Of a stretch of 64,000 bases of DNA, positions 6,838-15,627 are shown piece by piece (the first letter of the stretch is position 1; each line of letters opens with the position of its first letter). The position numbers and the translations under genes were made by a program. Source of the DNA: Streptomyces rubradiris (GTDB lineage Bacteria; Actinomycetota; Actinomycetes; Streptomycetales; Streptomycetaceae); assembly GCF_016860525.1 (NCBI RefSeq), contig NZ_BNEA01000015.1:2480001-2544000 (forward strand), read 5' to 3'. The notes beneath the pieces are model-generated. The model was given only the letters and a program-made list of their open reading frames with translations. It made no database searches and was not told the DNA's origin.

Positions 6838-9783
6838 GTGAGCGCTGAGGCGGCGGCGTTACGGCTGGGCACGACCGTGGCGAAGGCCGCGGCACAGATG
6901 TGGCTGGGCGGCAGACGCCGGGAGCAGGAACGCCATCTGGACATGGCCGGGCTGATCCGGCTGCGGGTGTCCGGGTTGCGCTTCCAGCGGGGTGTGCACC
7001 GGCAGTTCGAGGAGATCGCGGACGCGGTGTACGACCGGCTGGCCCCGTACCTGGAACGGGAGTTCCGCGGCCTGGACGACGGCGCCCGGCAGGCCGTGCT
7101 CGACGGGGTGTGCGACACGTTCGAGGCGGCCGACCTCTCCGACGAGGCGGTGCTCGCGGCGGACGTGAACCCGGCGGAGATCGTCCGCCGGATCACCGGG
7201 ACGGTACGGCCGCCCGTCGGCCTCGCGGAGGCCGAAAGCCGCCTGTACGAGCTGCTGTTCACCGAGTGCGTCGAATACTACGTACGCATCGTGCGCGGAC
7301 TTCCGGTCTTCGAGGAACGCGCGCTGACCGAACTCCTGGGCCGTACGACGTCGTTGGGCGCGGAGATCGCCCGGGTCCTGGAACGGCTGCCCGACCGCTC
7401 CCTGTTCGCGCCGGAGGGCACGGACCGGGACGGCGACTTCCGGCGCCGGTACCTGGAGCTGGTCAGCACCACCCTGGACGAGATGGAGCTGTACCGGCGC
7501 ACGTCCGACCGGGCGGGCGCGCGGGTACGGCTGTCGGTGGCGTACGTGAGCCTGCGGGCCACGGGTGACGACGGCAACCGGCGCCGCCCGGCCCGCTCCC
7601 TGCCGATGCTGCGGCCCGACATGAGCGACTGGGAGGAGCCCGGCACCGAGAGCGCCGGCATGCGGGTGGAGGCCGCGCTCGGCGGGGCCACCCGGGTGCT
7701 GGTGCGGGGCGAGGCGGGCTCGGGCAAGACGACGCTGTTGCGCTGGCTGGCGATCACGGCCGCGCGGGGCGCGTTCACCGGGGAACTCGCGGACTGGAAC
7801 GGCCTGACACCGGTGTTCGTGAAGCTGCGCGAGTACAGCGGGCGGGAGCTGCCGAAGCCGGAGGCGATGCTGGACTCGGTGGCCGGGCAGATCACCGGAG
7901 TCATGCCGAAGGCGTGGGTGGAACGGCAGTTGGCGGAGGGCAAGGCCCTGTTGCTGATCGACGGCGTGGACGAGCTGCTGGACGGCGAGCGGCGCGCGGT
8001 ACGGGACTGGCTGCGGGGCCTGCTGACCGCGTACAAGTCGGTGCGGGTCGTCGTCACCTCCCGCCCCGCCGCCGCCCGCGCGGACTGGCTGCGCCGCGAG
8101 CGGTTCACCGCGCTCCACCTGGACCGCATGACCCCGCCCGACCTCGCGGCCTTCGTCCGGCAGTGGCACCAGGCGGTACGCGAACTGGACGACGACCTGC
8201 CCTGCGCGGCGGACGAACTCCCCCACTACGAACAGTCCTTGCTGACCAGCCTGAAGGACCGGCCGCACCTGCAGTCGCTCGCCGGTACGCCGCTGCTGGC
8301 GGCGATGCTGTGCGCGATGCATCTCGACCGGGGCAGCCGACTGCCCCGGGACCGGATGGAACTGTACCGCGACGCGCTGCACACGCTGGTCCACGAGCGG
8401 GACGCGGACCGGAACGTGCCGAGCGCGGTGGACGGCCGGCTGAGCCTGAACGACAAGCTGGTGCTGTTGCGGGACCTGGCGTGGCGGCTGTCCGACAACA
8501 ACCGCAGCGAGATCGGTCTCGAGCAGGCGGCCGTGCACGTCGGCCGGAAACTGCGGGGCATGCGGCACCTGGACGAGCAGGACGGCGCGCGGGTCCTTCA
8601 GCAGCTCCGCGACCGCGCGGGCATCCTCCGCTCCCCCACCGAGGGCCGCGTCGACTTCGTCCACCGGACCTTCCAGGAGTACCTGGCCGCGGAGGAGGCG
8701 GCGGAGGAGGACCGCGTCGGCAACCTGGTGGAGCGGGCCCACTTGGACCTGTGGCGCGAGACGATCATCATGACAGCGGGCCACGCGAACCGGCCGCAGC
8801 GGGAGGAGTTGCTGGGCGGCATCCTGGACCGGGCGGAGGCGGAACCCCGGTACGCCCGGAAGCTACGGCTGCTGGCGGCGGCCTGTCAGGAGACGGTACC
8901 GGAGGTCTCCGAGGAGCTGGCGAACCGGTTGGAGGAGGCGGTGTCGGCGTTGCTGCCGCCGCGCCGGCCTACGGACCCGCCGGCACTGGCCGCGGTGGGA
9001 CCGAGTCTGTTGCGGAAAATGCCCCGCTCACTGGAGGAGCTGACCCCGAAGGCGGCGGCCCAGACGGTGCGGACCGTGGCGATGATCGGCGGCGAGGCGG
9101 CGTTGGGGTTGCTGGAGGGGTACACGGAGGACCGGCGGCGGGAGGTGGTCTCCGCGCTCATCGAGGCGTGGGCGTACTTCGATGCGGATACTTACGCAGA
9201 TCGGGTGATGAACGGGCTGGTGCTGGACCAGCACTCGGTGATGCTGACGCACTCGGCTCAGTTGCGGGCAGCGGTGCGGCTCCCGTCGCTGACCAGGTTG
9301 TGGGTCAGGTACGCGCTCCAGGACCTGTCTGTCATCCCCGAGTTTCCATCACTCGAGTGGCTCACGTGCTCCGAGATCAACACAGCCGATCTGTCTGCGG
9401 TGACACGCTTCCCCAAGCTCACACTCCTGCAATTGATTGGTTCCGGGTCGTTTCGGCATCTGGAGGCACTGGCGGACCTGCCCGAACTGCGTGTCCTGCA
9501 CTTGCCGCTCTCGGTCCCGGACGACCTCCCCGGCCTCCCGAACCTCCACCAGCTGGGCTTCTCGGGGGTCACGGCGGAAACACGACTGGACTTTCTGGCC
9601 CCGTACAACGGCATCGAGTATCTGTACCTGGTCGGTGATCCGGGCGGCCGAATCCCCGAACTCGCCCCTCTGTCCATGCTGCCCCGCCTACACCACCTGG
9701 CGCTGTACAACTTCGACATCCGGGACCTGCCCCCGCAGCACTTCGCCGACCTGCTCCCAGGCGTCGAAGTCACCGTCCGCTGA
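6838..9783 (+). CDS. NACHT-domain STAND ATPase with C-terminal leucine-rich repeats
   Basis: Protein of about 981 residues built like an NLR. An all-helical N-terminal domain (about 1-270, the family's presumed effector or signalling part) is followed by a NACHT ATPase with Walker A GEAGSGKTTLL at about 291-301, Walker B LLLIDGVDEL at about 370-380 and the TSRP motif. Next come winged-helix/helical segments (FVHRTFQEYLAAEEA) and, from about 814, leucine-rich repeats (e.g. LPSLEWLTCSEI-type units). Bacterial NACHT proteins include antiphage defence sensors, so a defence or stress-sensing role is a family-based inference. The GTG at 6838 follows GAGGGGG; a GTG at 6820 lacks a good site. The LRR DNA around 9180-9480 is noticeably less GC-rich. 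Confidence 0.88.
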   Translation: MSAEAAALRLGTTVAKAAAQMWLGGRRREQERHLDMAGLIRLRVSGLRFQRGVHRQFEEIADAVYDRLAPYLEREFRGLDDGARQAVLDGVCDTFEAADLSDEAVLAADVNPAEIVRRITGTVRPPVGLAEAESRLYELLFTECVEYYVRIVRGLPVFEERALTELLGRTTSLGAEIARVLERLPDRSLFAPEGTDRDGDFRRRYLELVSTTLDEMELYRRTSDRAGARVRLSVAYVSLRATGDDGNRRRPARSLPMLRPDMSDWEEPGTESAGMRVEAALGGATRVLVRGEAGSGKTTLLRWLAITAARGAFTGELADWNGLTPVFVKLREYSGRELPKPEAMLDSVAGQITGVMPKAWVERQLAEGKALLLIDGVDELLDGERRAVRDWLRGLLTAYKSVRVVVTSRPAAARADWLRRERFTALHLDRMTPPDLAAFVRQWHQAVRELDDDLPCAADELPHYEQSLLTSLKDRPHLQSLAGTPLLAAMLCAMHLDRGSRLPRDRMELYRDALHTLVHERDADRNVPSAVDGRLSLNDKLVLLRDLAWRLSDNNRSEIGLEQAAVHVGRKLRGMRHLDEQDGARVLQQLRDRAGILRSPTEGRVDFVHRTFQEYLAAEEAAEEDRVGNLVERAHLDLWRETIIMTAGHANRPQREELLGGILDRAEAEPRYARKLRLLAAACQETVPEVSEELANRLEEAVSALLPPRRPTDPPALAAVGPSLLRKMPRSLEELTPKAAAQTVRTVAMIGGEAALGLLEGYTEDRRREVVSALIEAWAYFDADTYADRVMNGLVLDQHSVMLTHSAQLRAAVRLPSLTRLWVRYALQDLSVIPEFPSLEWLTCSEINTADLSAVTRFPKLTLLQLIGSGSFRHLEALADLPELRVLHLPLSVPDDLPGLPNLHQLGFSGVTAETRLDFLAPYNGIEYLYLVGDPGGRIPELAPLSMLPRLHHLALYNFDIRDLPPQHFADLLPGVEVTVR

Positions 9784-9793
9784 ACCACCACAA

Positions 9794-9821
9794 CCCCGCC
9801 CTCCCAAAAGGAGCAGCGGGG
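9794..9821. terminator. Hairpin between convergent NACHT gene and accE
   Basis: CCCCGC (9794-9799) pairs with GCGGGG (9816-9821), and inner CTCC pairs with GGAG around a CAAAA loop. It lies between two convergent genes and probably ends both transcripts. Confidence 0.5.
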
Positions 9822-9845
9822 CCGTGGTCAAGCGATGCGCGGCGT

Positions 9846-10037
9846 TCAGTGCCAGCTGTGCGGTGCCCGGAAGCCGGGCTCGCGCTCCAGGCGGCGCCAG
9901 CCCGCACGCGCGCGGACTCGGTGGGTCGAGGCCGGGAGTGGCTGGGCGGCGGCTCGGGCGAGGAGGAGGGCGGTGAGCGCGGCGACCTCCTCGGGCTCGG
10001 CGTGACCCTTTTCGACGCGGATGTCAGGAGTACTCAT
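9846..10037 (-). CDS. accE: Acyl-CoA carboxylase epsilon subunit
   Basis: Protein of 63 residues with the features of the small epsilon subunit of actinobacterial acyl-CoA carboxylases: a short N-terminus (MSTPDIRVEKGHAEPEEVAA), a helix AALTALLLARAA, and a Trp/Arg-rich tail ending FRAPHSWH. Epsilon binds the biotin carboxylase/beta complex and raises its activity. It lies 21 bases downstream of accB on the same strand and is surely cotranscribed with it. Confidence 0.9.
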   Translation of the reverse strand: MSTPDIRVEKGHAEPEEVAALTALLLARAAAQPLPASTHRVRARAGWRRLEREPGFRAPHSWH

Positions 10038-10058
10038 GGGTGTCGGTCTCCGTGAGGG

Positions 10059-11654
10059 TTACTGCGGCGGGTTGCCGTGCTTGCGGGAGGGCAGGTCGGC
10101 GTGCTTGGTGTGCAGCATCGCGAGCGACTTGATCAGCACCTCGCGGGTCTCGGCGGGGTCGATGACGTCGTCCACGAGGCCGCGCTCGGCCGCGTAGTAC
10201 GGGTGCATCAGCTCGGCCTTGTACTCCTTGACCATCTTCTGCCGCATGGCCTCGGGGTCCTGCGCGGAGGCGATCTGCCGGCGGAAGATGACGTTGGCCG
10301 CGCCCTCCGCGCCCATCACGGCGATCTCGTTGGTCGGCCAGGCGTAGGTGAGGTCGGCGCCGATCGACTGGGAGTCCATGACGATGTAGGCACCTCCGTA
10401 CGCCTTGCGCAGGATGAGCGAGATCCGCGGCACGGTCGCGTTGCAGTAGGCGTACAGCAGCTTCGCGCCGTGGCGGATGATGCCGCCGTGTTCCTGGTCG
10501 ACGCCGGGGAGGAAGCCGGGGACGTCGAGGAGGGTGACGATGGGGATGTTGAAGGCGTCACACATCTGGACGAAGCGCGCGGCCTTTTCACTGGCCTCGA
10601 TGTCCAGGACGCCCGCGAGGACCTGGGGCTGGTTGGCGATGATGCCGACGACCTGGCCGTCCAGGCGGCCGAGGGCGCAGATGATGTTGCGCGCCCAGCG
10701 CTCGTGGACTTCCAGGTACTCGCCGTCGTCGACGATCTCCTCGATGACCTTGGCCATGTCGTAGGGCCGGTTGCCGTCGGCCGGGACCAGGTCGAGGAGG
10801 ACGTCCGAGCGGCGGTCGACCGGGTCGGTGGACTCGACGCGCGGGGGGTTCTCGCGGTTGTTCTGCGGGAGCAGCGACAGGAGGTAGCGCACCTCGGCGA
10901 TGCACGTCTCCTCGTCGTCGTAGGCGAAGTGGCACACGCCGGAGGTCTCGGCGTGCACGTCGGCGCCGCCCAGGCCGTTCTGGGTGATCTCCTCGCCGGT
11001 GACGGCCTTGACCACGTCCGGGCCGGTGATGAACATCTGCGAGGTCTCGCGGACCATGAAGACGAAGTCCGTCAGGGCCGGGGAGTACGCGGCGCCGCCC
11101 GCGCACGGGCCGAGCATCACCGAGATCTGCGGGATGACACCGCTGGCCTTGGTGTTGCGCTGGAAGATGCCGCCGTAGCCGGCGAGGGCGGAGACGCCCT
11201 CCTGGATACGGGCGCCGGCGCCGTCGTTCAGGGAGACCAGCGGCGCTCCGGCCGCGATGGCCATGTCCATGATCTTGTGGATCTTGGTGGCGTGGGCCTC
11301 GCCCAACGCGCCGCCGAAGATCCGGAAGTCGTGGGCGTAGACGAAGACCGTACGGCCCTCCACCGTGCCCCAGCCGGTGATGACACCGTCGGTGTACGGC
11401 TTCTTCGTCTCCAGGCCGAAACCGGTCGCCCGGTGCCGGCGCAGCTGCTCGACCTCCTGGAAGGACCCGGGGTCGAGGAGCAGATCGATCCGCTCCCGCG
11501 CCGTCAGCTTGCCCTTGGCGTGCTGCGCCTCGGTCGCCTTCTCACTCGGACCCGCCACGGCCCGCGCACGGATCTCGTGCAGCTCGGCGACCCGTCCGCG
11601 GGCATCCGTCGGCTCGCCGGTCGGCTCACCCGTCGTCTCTTCCAAAACGGTCAT
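10059..11654 (-). CDS. accB: Acyl-CoA carboxylase beta (carboxyltransferase) subunit
   Basis: Carboxyltransferase subunit of 531 residues that moves CO2 from carboxybiotin to acetyl- or propionyl-CoA, giving malonyl- or methylmalonyl-CoA for fatty acid and polyketide synthesis. Crotonase-fold signatures are clear: FGGALGEAHATKI, the oxyanion loop GPCAGGAAYSPAL, VMVRETSQMFITGP and the second loop KAYGGAYIVMDS. Length is usual for the family. The biotinylated alpha subunit is not in this window. Acetyl versus propionyl preference cannot be judged from reading alone. An upstream gap (11655-11808) should hold its promoter; it contains a CTGTACAG palindrome near 11699. Confidence 0.95.
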   Translation of the reverse strand: MTVLEETTGEPTGEPTDARGRVAELHEIRARAVAGPSEKATEAQHAKGKLTARERIDLLLDPGSFQEVEQLRRHRATGFGLETKKPYTDGVITGWGTVEGRTVFVYAHDFRIFGGALGEAHATKIHKIMDMAIAAGAPLVSLNDGAGARIQEGVSALAGYGGIFQRNTKASGVIPQISVMLGPCAGGAAYSPALTDFVFMVRETSQMFITGPDVVKAVTGEEITQNGLGGADVHAETSGVCHFAYDDEETCIAEVRYLLSLLPQNNRENPPRVESTDPVDRRSDVLLDLVPADGNRPYDMAKVIEEIVDDGEYLEVHERWARNIICALGRLDGQVVGIIANQPQVLAGVLDIEASEKAARFVQMCDAFNIPIVTLLDVPGFLPGVDQEHGGIIRHGAKLLYAYCNATVPRISLILRKAYGGAYIVMDSQSIGADLTYAWPTNEIAVMGAEGAANVIFRRQIASAQDPEAMRQKMVKEYKAELMHPYYAAERGLVDDVIDPAETREVLIKSLAMLHTKHADLPSRKHGNPPQ

Positions 11655-11808
11655 GTAGTGACCTTACGAAGGACACCAAGAAAAGCGAGCCGTCGACTCT
11701 GTACAGTCTCCGGCCCGTTTTCCTGGTACGTGTGAACAGAACCACCACGCGATGCAGCCGTTCCGACTGCTCAGCGCCGCATCTCGTTGTAGGGAGGGCA
11801 CAAACCGA

Positions 11809-14127
11809 TCAGTCGAGAGCCACCTCACATTCGTGGGTGGCACATGCCATCCCCGGAGTGACAAGGACCCTCAGACGGCGGCCTGCCTCCAGCACCTCGA
11901 CCCCGTCGCCGGCCCGGGTGACCGCGCGCACGGGGTGGTCCCAGACCAGTTCCAGGGGGGCTCCGGTGCGCGGTGGCTCGCTGACCCGGAGGGAGGCCGT
12001 ACGGCCCCGGCGCACGACGAGCACGCTCGCGCCGGCCGAGACGGTCAGCTCCCCCACCGTACCCGCCCCCCAGAAGGTGCACGCCGTCACCCCCGGCCGG
12101 GGTACGGCGACGGCCTGGGCGGTGGTGTCGTTGGCGAGGACGGTCAGCCAGTGCCGGTCGCCGGCCCGGGCGGCGGTCTCGGCGCGGGTGGCGCCGGGCA
12201 GCAGGACGTAGGCGTAGCCAGCGTCGGCCGGGTCGGTGCCGTGGTCGAGCCAGAGGGTCTGCCAGCGCCGGGTGCGCCGCTCGGGGCTGCTGGTGGTGTT
12301 GATGTCGGCCCAGGCGCCGGTGCGGTCCTCGCGCAGGGTGCGCAGCTCGCCGCCGTGGGGCAGGACCCAGCCGCCGTGTCCCTCCAGGTGGGCCCAGTTC
12401 CGGCCGCGTACGAGGGGCTGGGTGCCGTTCTCGCCCAGGTTGCGGTTGTCCAGGACCGTCTCGACGGGCACGCCGTCCGTGCAGGTGATCCCGGCGCCGA
12501 GGCAGACCACGGCGTCGTCGAGGAAGAACCAGGACTTGCGGGCCTGGAGGGTGGAGCCGAGGCCCTTGAGGTGCTGGCCGACGGCCGCGTAGGTGCCGTC
12601 GGTGGTGCCGCCGACCCAGCGCACTGCCGGTTTGGGGGCGCCCCACTCGCCGCCGGCCCGGTCGGCGAGCCGCCGGGTGGAGACGGTGGTGCCGGGCAGC
12701 CGGTACCAGTCGACGGTGGGCCAGTACCAGTCGGTGTACTGGTCGCCGCTCCCCCGCGGCCACCAGGAGAGCAGGCCGGAGCCGGTGTGCCAGCCGCGCG
12801 GGTTCTCGCCGTTGCCGCATTCGTAGTGGGCGATGCGGTCGCTGGCCATGGCGAGGGCGGCGGTGAACCGGGGGGTGCGGTGGACCGCCCGGTCCATGGC
12901 CGGGAAGAGCCGGTGCCCGAGGGGTTCGGGGGCGGCGGGAACGGGCGAGGCGGCGACGGCGTGCAGCCGGGCGAGATCAGCGACACCGAACTGACGGGAC
13001 GTCAGGATCGGCTCGGTGGTGTCCCGTTCGATCCACCCCTTGATACGCCCGTACCACCGCTCCCGCTCCTCCGGGCTCGCGCCGCCGGAGAGGAGGGCGA
13101 TGGCGGCGATCAGGGCCTGGCCGTGGTAGTGGTCGCCGCGCATCACGCCCTGATCGTCGGAGCGCAGATAACCCCGGCTGATGGCACGGCCGTTGACGCA
13201 GTCCATGACCAGTCCGTCGTGGATCAGCGGGGCGTAGGCGTGCTCGACGCTGTCCAGGATGTGCTGCCGGCCGGGATCGGTGATCTCCCACTGCGACCCG
13301 GCGAGCAGCGCGAACAGCCGCCCGAGGCCGTCGAGGAGGACCTGGCCGTAGGTGCCCGAGTAGGCGACCCAGGTGTGCTGGACGAAGGAGCCGTCGGCGT
13401 AGAGGCCGTCGCCCTTGGTGACGTACGGGAAGACGGGCGAGAGGGCGTCGCGGGCGAGGGCGATCTTCTGAGCGTCGCGGCCGAGGATGCCGCGCAGGGC
13501 GACCGAGCGGCACAGGTCGACGCGGTTGGCGCCGGTGCTGGTACCGGAGTAGTCGGTGAGTGCCGTGTCCGGTATGAAGTGGTCGACGGCCGCGCAGGCC
13601 GCCGCGATCCGGTCCGGGCCCGCGTGCGCGTACAGCGCGGCGGTGATGTCCATCAGCAGGCGGGGGCTGCCGATCTGCCACTCCCACCAGTTGCCGTAGC
13701 GGGTGGTGGCGGGGTTGTAGACGGTGGCGGCGAGGTGGTCGAGGCCGCGTAACACGTCCGTGAGCAGGCCGGGGTCGCCGGTGACGCCGGTGCCGGTCTG
13801 CACGTATGCCTGGGTCATGGTCCACAGGCGGTTGTAGCTGAAGGTGATGCCGGACGGCGGGTCGAAGGGGTGGCCGGGCCAGAGGGAGGCGGGGCCGGGG
13901 AGCATGGCGGCCCGGAACTCCCTGGCTCTTTGTCCGAGTTGGGCGAGACGGGAGGCGTACGGTTCGGCGGCCGGGTCGTAGCCGGAGCCGAGCGCGATGC
14001 CGAGCCAGCGCTGGCGCAGCGTCTCGTACGGGTCGGCGCCGGCCGCCCCTGCGCGCCACCCGGGGGTGGCGGCGAGGGCGGCGGCCAGCAGCAGTGCGCG
14101 TCGGGTCATGCGGAGGGGCCCGGTCAC
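11809..14127 (-). CDS. Secreted polysaccharide lyase family 8 (hyaluronate/chondroitin/xanthan lyase type)
   Basis: Exported enzyme of about 772 residues that cleaves uronic-acid polysaccharides by beta-elimination. The N-terminal signal contains TRRALLLAAALAATPG and may be a Tat signal. The (alpha/alpha) toroid has the PL8 landmarks FSYNRLWTMTQAY, NWWEWQIGSPRLLMD (catalytic Asn region) and GSFVQHTWVAYSGTYG (catalytic His and Tyr), followed by beta-sandwich domains (GENPRGWHTGSGLLSWW, then DNRNLGENG). The GTG at 14127 is used; an ATG at 14109 would start at MTRRALLL. It starts 16 bases after the stop of the small secreted protein gene, so the two probably form an operon for degrading extracellular polymer. 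Confidence 0.9.
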   Translation of the reverse strand: MTGPLRMTRRALLLAAALAATPGWRAGAAGADPYETLRQRWLGIALGSGYDPAAEPYASRLAQLGQRAREFRAAMLPGPASLWPGHPFDPPSGITFSYNRLWTMTQAYVQTGTGVTGDPGLLTDVLRGLDHLAATVYNPATTRYGNWWEWQIGSPRLLMDITAALYAHAGPDRIAAACAAVDHFIPDTALTDYSGTSTGANRVDLCRSVALRGILGRDAQKIALARDALSPVFPYVTKGDGLYADGSFVQHTWVAYSGTYGQVLLDGLGRLFALLAGSQWEITDPGRQHILDSVEHAYAPLIHDGLVMDCVNGRAISRGYLRSDDQGVMRGDHYHGQALIAAIALLSGGASPEERERWYGRIKGWIERDTTEPILTSRQFGVADLARLHAVAASPVPAAPEPLGHRLFPAMDRAVHRTPRFTAALAMASDRIAHYECGNGENPRGWHTGSGLLSWWPRGSGDQYTDWYWPTVDWYRLPGTTVSTRRLADRAGGEWGAPKPAVRWVGGTTDGTYAAVGQHLKGLGSTLQARKSWFFLDDAVVCLGAGITCTDGVPVETVLDNRNLGENGTQPLVRGRNWAHLEGHGGWVLPHGGELRTLREDRTGAWADINTTSSPERRTRRWQTLWLDHGTDPADAGYAYVLLPGATRAETAARAGDRHWLTVLANDTTAQAVAVPRPGVTACTFWGAGTVGELTVSAGASVLVVRRGRTASLRVSEPPRTGAPLELVWDHPVRAVTRAGDGVEVLEAGRRLRVLVTPGMACATHECEVALD

Positions 14128-14143
14128 CGCCGTCGCCGCCCGG

Positions 14144-14650
14144 TCAGCAGCCGCCGCAGTTGTAGTAGAGGACGTCCCAGTGGTTGCCCTCGTCGGCGTA
14201 GATGTTGCCGGAGCCGGACTTGTACTGCGGGGCGCCGTCGCCGCGCAGGCCGATGTACGTGAAGGTGTTCTTGATGTACGAGGTCACGCACGTGTTCTTG
14301 CCGTAGTCGAGCTTGTAGCCGTTCCAGTGGGAGTAGGTGCCGGAGGCGTGGCCGGTCTCGGTGCCGCCGGTGATGTTCAGCGCGCAGCCGCTGGCGCTCT
14401 TGAGGGTCTGGGCGCCCTGGGCGGTGGCGAGGTTGAGCTGCTCGAAGGACGTGCAGGTGGGGTTGTTCCGGTCGGAGCAGTTGCCGGAGGACGACCAGGT
14501 GATGCCGGACTGGCGGAACATCGAGGTGGCGGTGGCGTGGCTGATCTTGGTGACTGCGGTGGTGGCGGAGGCGTCGGGGGCGGCGCCCACGAGGGCGAGG
14601 CCGGGGGCGGCGACGAGGGCGAGGGTGGTCACCAGGGAGCGGATCTTCAT
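14144..14650 (-). CDS. Small secreted Cys-rich protein with M15-type zinc-peptidase motifs
   Basis: Secreted protein of 168 residues. A signal peptide ends in DASA (predicted cleavage after residue 29), and the mature part has six or more cysteines (58, 66, 89, 121, 165, 168). The stretch SGTYSHWNGYKLDY supplies H108-x6-D115 and the later DEGNHWDV supplies E154-x2-H157. Together these are the H-x6-D ... E-x2-H metal-binding pattern of M15 peptidases (VanX/VanY, phage endopeptidases). Peptidoglycan peptidase activity is therefore an inference; overall similarity outside the motif was not tested. The start follows AGGAAGG. Divergent from the ABC transporter operon. Confidence 0.75.
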   Translation of the reverse strand: MKIRSLVTTLALVAAPGLALVGAAPDASATTAVTKISHATATSMFRQSGITWSSSGNCSDRNNPTCTSFEQLNLATAQGAQTLKSASGCALNITGGTETGHASGTYSHWNGYKLDYGKNTCVTSYIKNTFTYIGLRGDGAPQYKSGSGNIYADEGNHWDVLYYNCGGC

Positions 14651-14799
14651 GGGGGGGCCTTCCTGCGATGGGCCGGACGTTTCGGGGCGGCTGTGCAGGT
14701 GGTGCAGGCCAGATGGTGCCCGAGGGAGAGGGGGGTGCACCAGAGGCACGAACGGGTGACTGTTGACGGACGAGATCCCAACGGGGCGGATCGGCCAGG

Positions 14800-14827
14800 G
14801 GTTCGGTTTTCCGAACCTCCGGTTCGG
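14800..14827. promoter_or_regulatory. Inverted-repeat operator candidate in the divergent promoter region
   Basis: GGTTCGG-TTTT-CCGAACC (14800-14817) is a perfect 7-bp dyad, followed three bases later by a third GGTTCGG half-site (14821-14827). It lies 47 bases before the ABC transporter start and in the 224-base gap to the divergent secreted-protein gene. A likely binder is the NarL-type regulator encoded at the end of the transporter cluster (inference). Confidence 0.55.
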
Positions 14828-14874
14828 GGGTGGGCACGATCGATCGGTGTGCCTCGTCCGTCGAGGATGAGGGC

Positions 14875-15627
14875 ATGGCTGAGAAGGCGATGGATGACGC
14901 GGGGGGAACCGCCGTTCGGGCGGAGGGCCTGCACCGGGAGTACGGACGTGGCGCTGCCGCCGTACGGGCGTTGCGCGGGGTGTCGGTGGCCCTCGCGTCC
15001 GGCACGTTCACGGCGGTGATGGGGCCGTCGGGCTCCGGCAAGACCACCTTGCTGCACTGCCTCGCGGGGATGGACCGGCCCACTCGGGGTGCCGTGTGGT
15101 GGGGTGGCGTGGAGGTTTCCCGGGTGCCCGAGCGGCGGCTGGCGGAGCTTCGCCGCAGCCAGGTCGGGTTCGTCTTCCAGGCGTTCAATCTCATGCCGGG
15201 GATGACGGTCGCGCAGAACGTCGAGCTTCCCGGCCGGCTGGCCGGCGAACGGCCTGAGCGGGGCCGGGTTCTGGACGCGCTCGACCGGGTCGGACTGGCC
15301 GGGCGCGAGCGGCACCGGCCCGGGCAGTTGTCCGGTGGGCAGCAGCAGCGGGTGGCGATCGCGCGGGCGCTGGCCTCCCGCCCTCGGGTACTCTTCGCCG
15401 ACGAGCCGACCGGCGCGCTCGACCGGGCCACCGGCCACGAGATCCTCGCCCTGCTGCGCGCCGGTGTGGACCGGGAGGGCCAGACCTGCGTGATGGTGAC
15501 CCACGATCCGGTCGCCGCCGGGTACGCGGACCGGGTGCTGCTGCTCGCCGACGGCCTGGTGGTGGACGAGCTCGACCGGCCCACCGCCGCCCGGGTCGGC
15601 GAACGGCTGAGCCGGCTGGGCGGGTGA
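14875..15627 (+). CDS. ABC transporter ATP-binding protein (MacB/LolD type)
   Basis: ATPase of about 250 residues. Walker A GPSGSGKTTLL, the Q-loop in VGFVFQAFNLMPGMT, signature LSGGQQQRVAIARALA, Walker B VLFADEPTGALD and the H-loop VMVTHD are all intact. It pairs with the FtsX-type permease that overlaps its stop by four bases. This subfamily typically exports peptides, lipoproteins or antibiotics, often cell-envelope stress agents; the substrate here is unknown. The ATG at 14875 follows GAGGATGAGG; an upstream in-frame GTG at 14830 is less likely. Confidence 0.93.
   Translation: MAEKAMDDAGGTAVRAEGLHREYGRGAAAVRALRGVSVALASGTFTAVMGPSGSGKTTLLHCLAGMDRPTRGAVWWGGVEVSRVPERRLAELRRSQVGFVFQAFNLMPGMTVAQNVELPGRLAGERPERGRVLDALDRVGLAGRERHRPGQLSGGQQQRVAIARALASRPRVLFADEPTGALDRATGHEILALLRAGVDREGQTCVMVTHDPVAAGYADRVLLLADGLVVDELDRPTAARVGERLSRLGG

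Noticed and set aside
6838..9783. Reading the NACHT protein as a classical LuxR/LAL regulator
   Set aside because: It has no C-terminal HTH; the end consists of leucine-rich repeats.
11752..13752. Plus-strand frame opposite the PL8 lyase gene
   Set aside because: Ala/Gly/Val-rich with no domain; the lyase on the other strand has clear family motifs.
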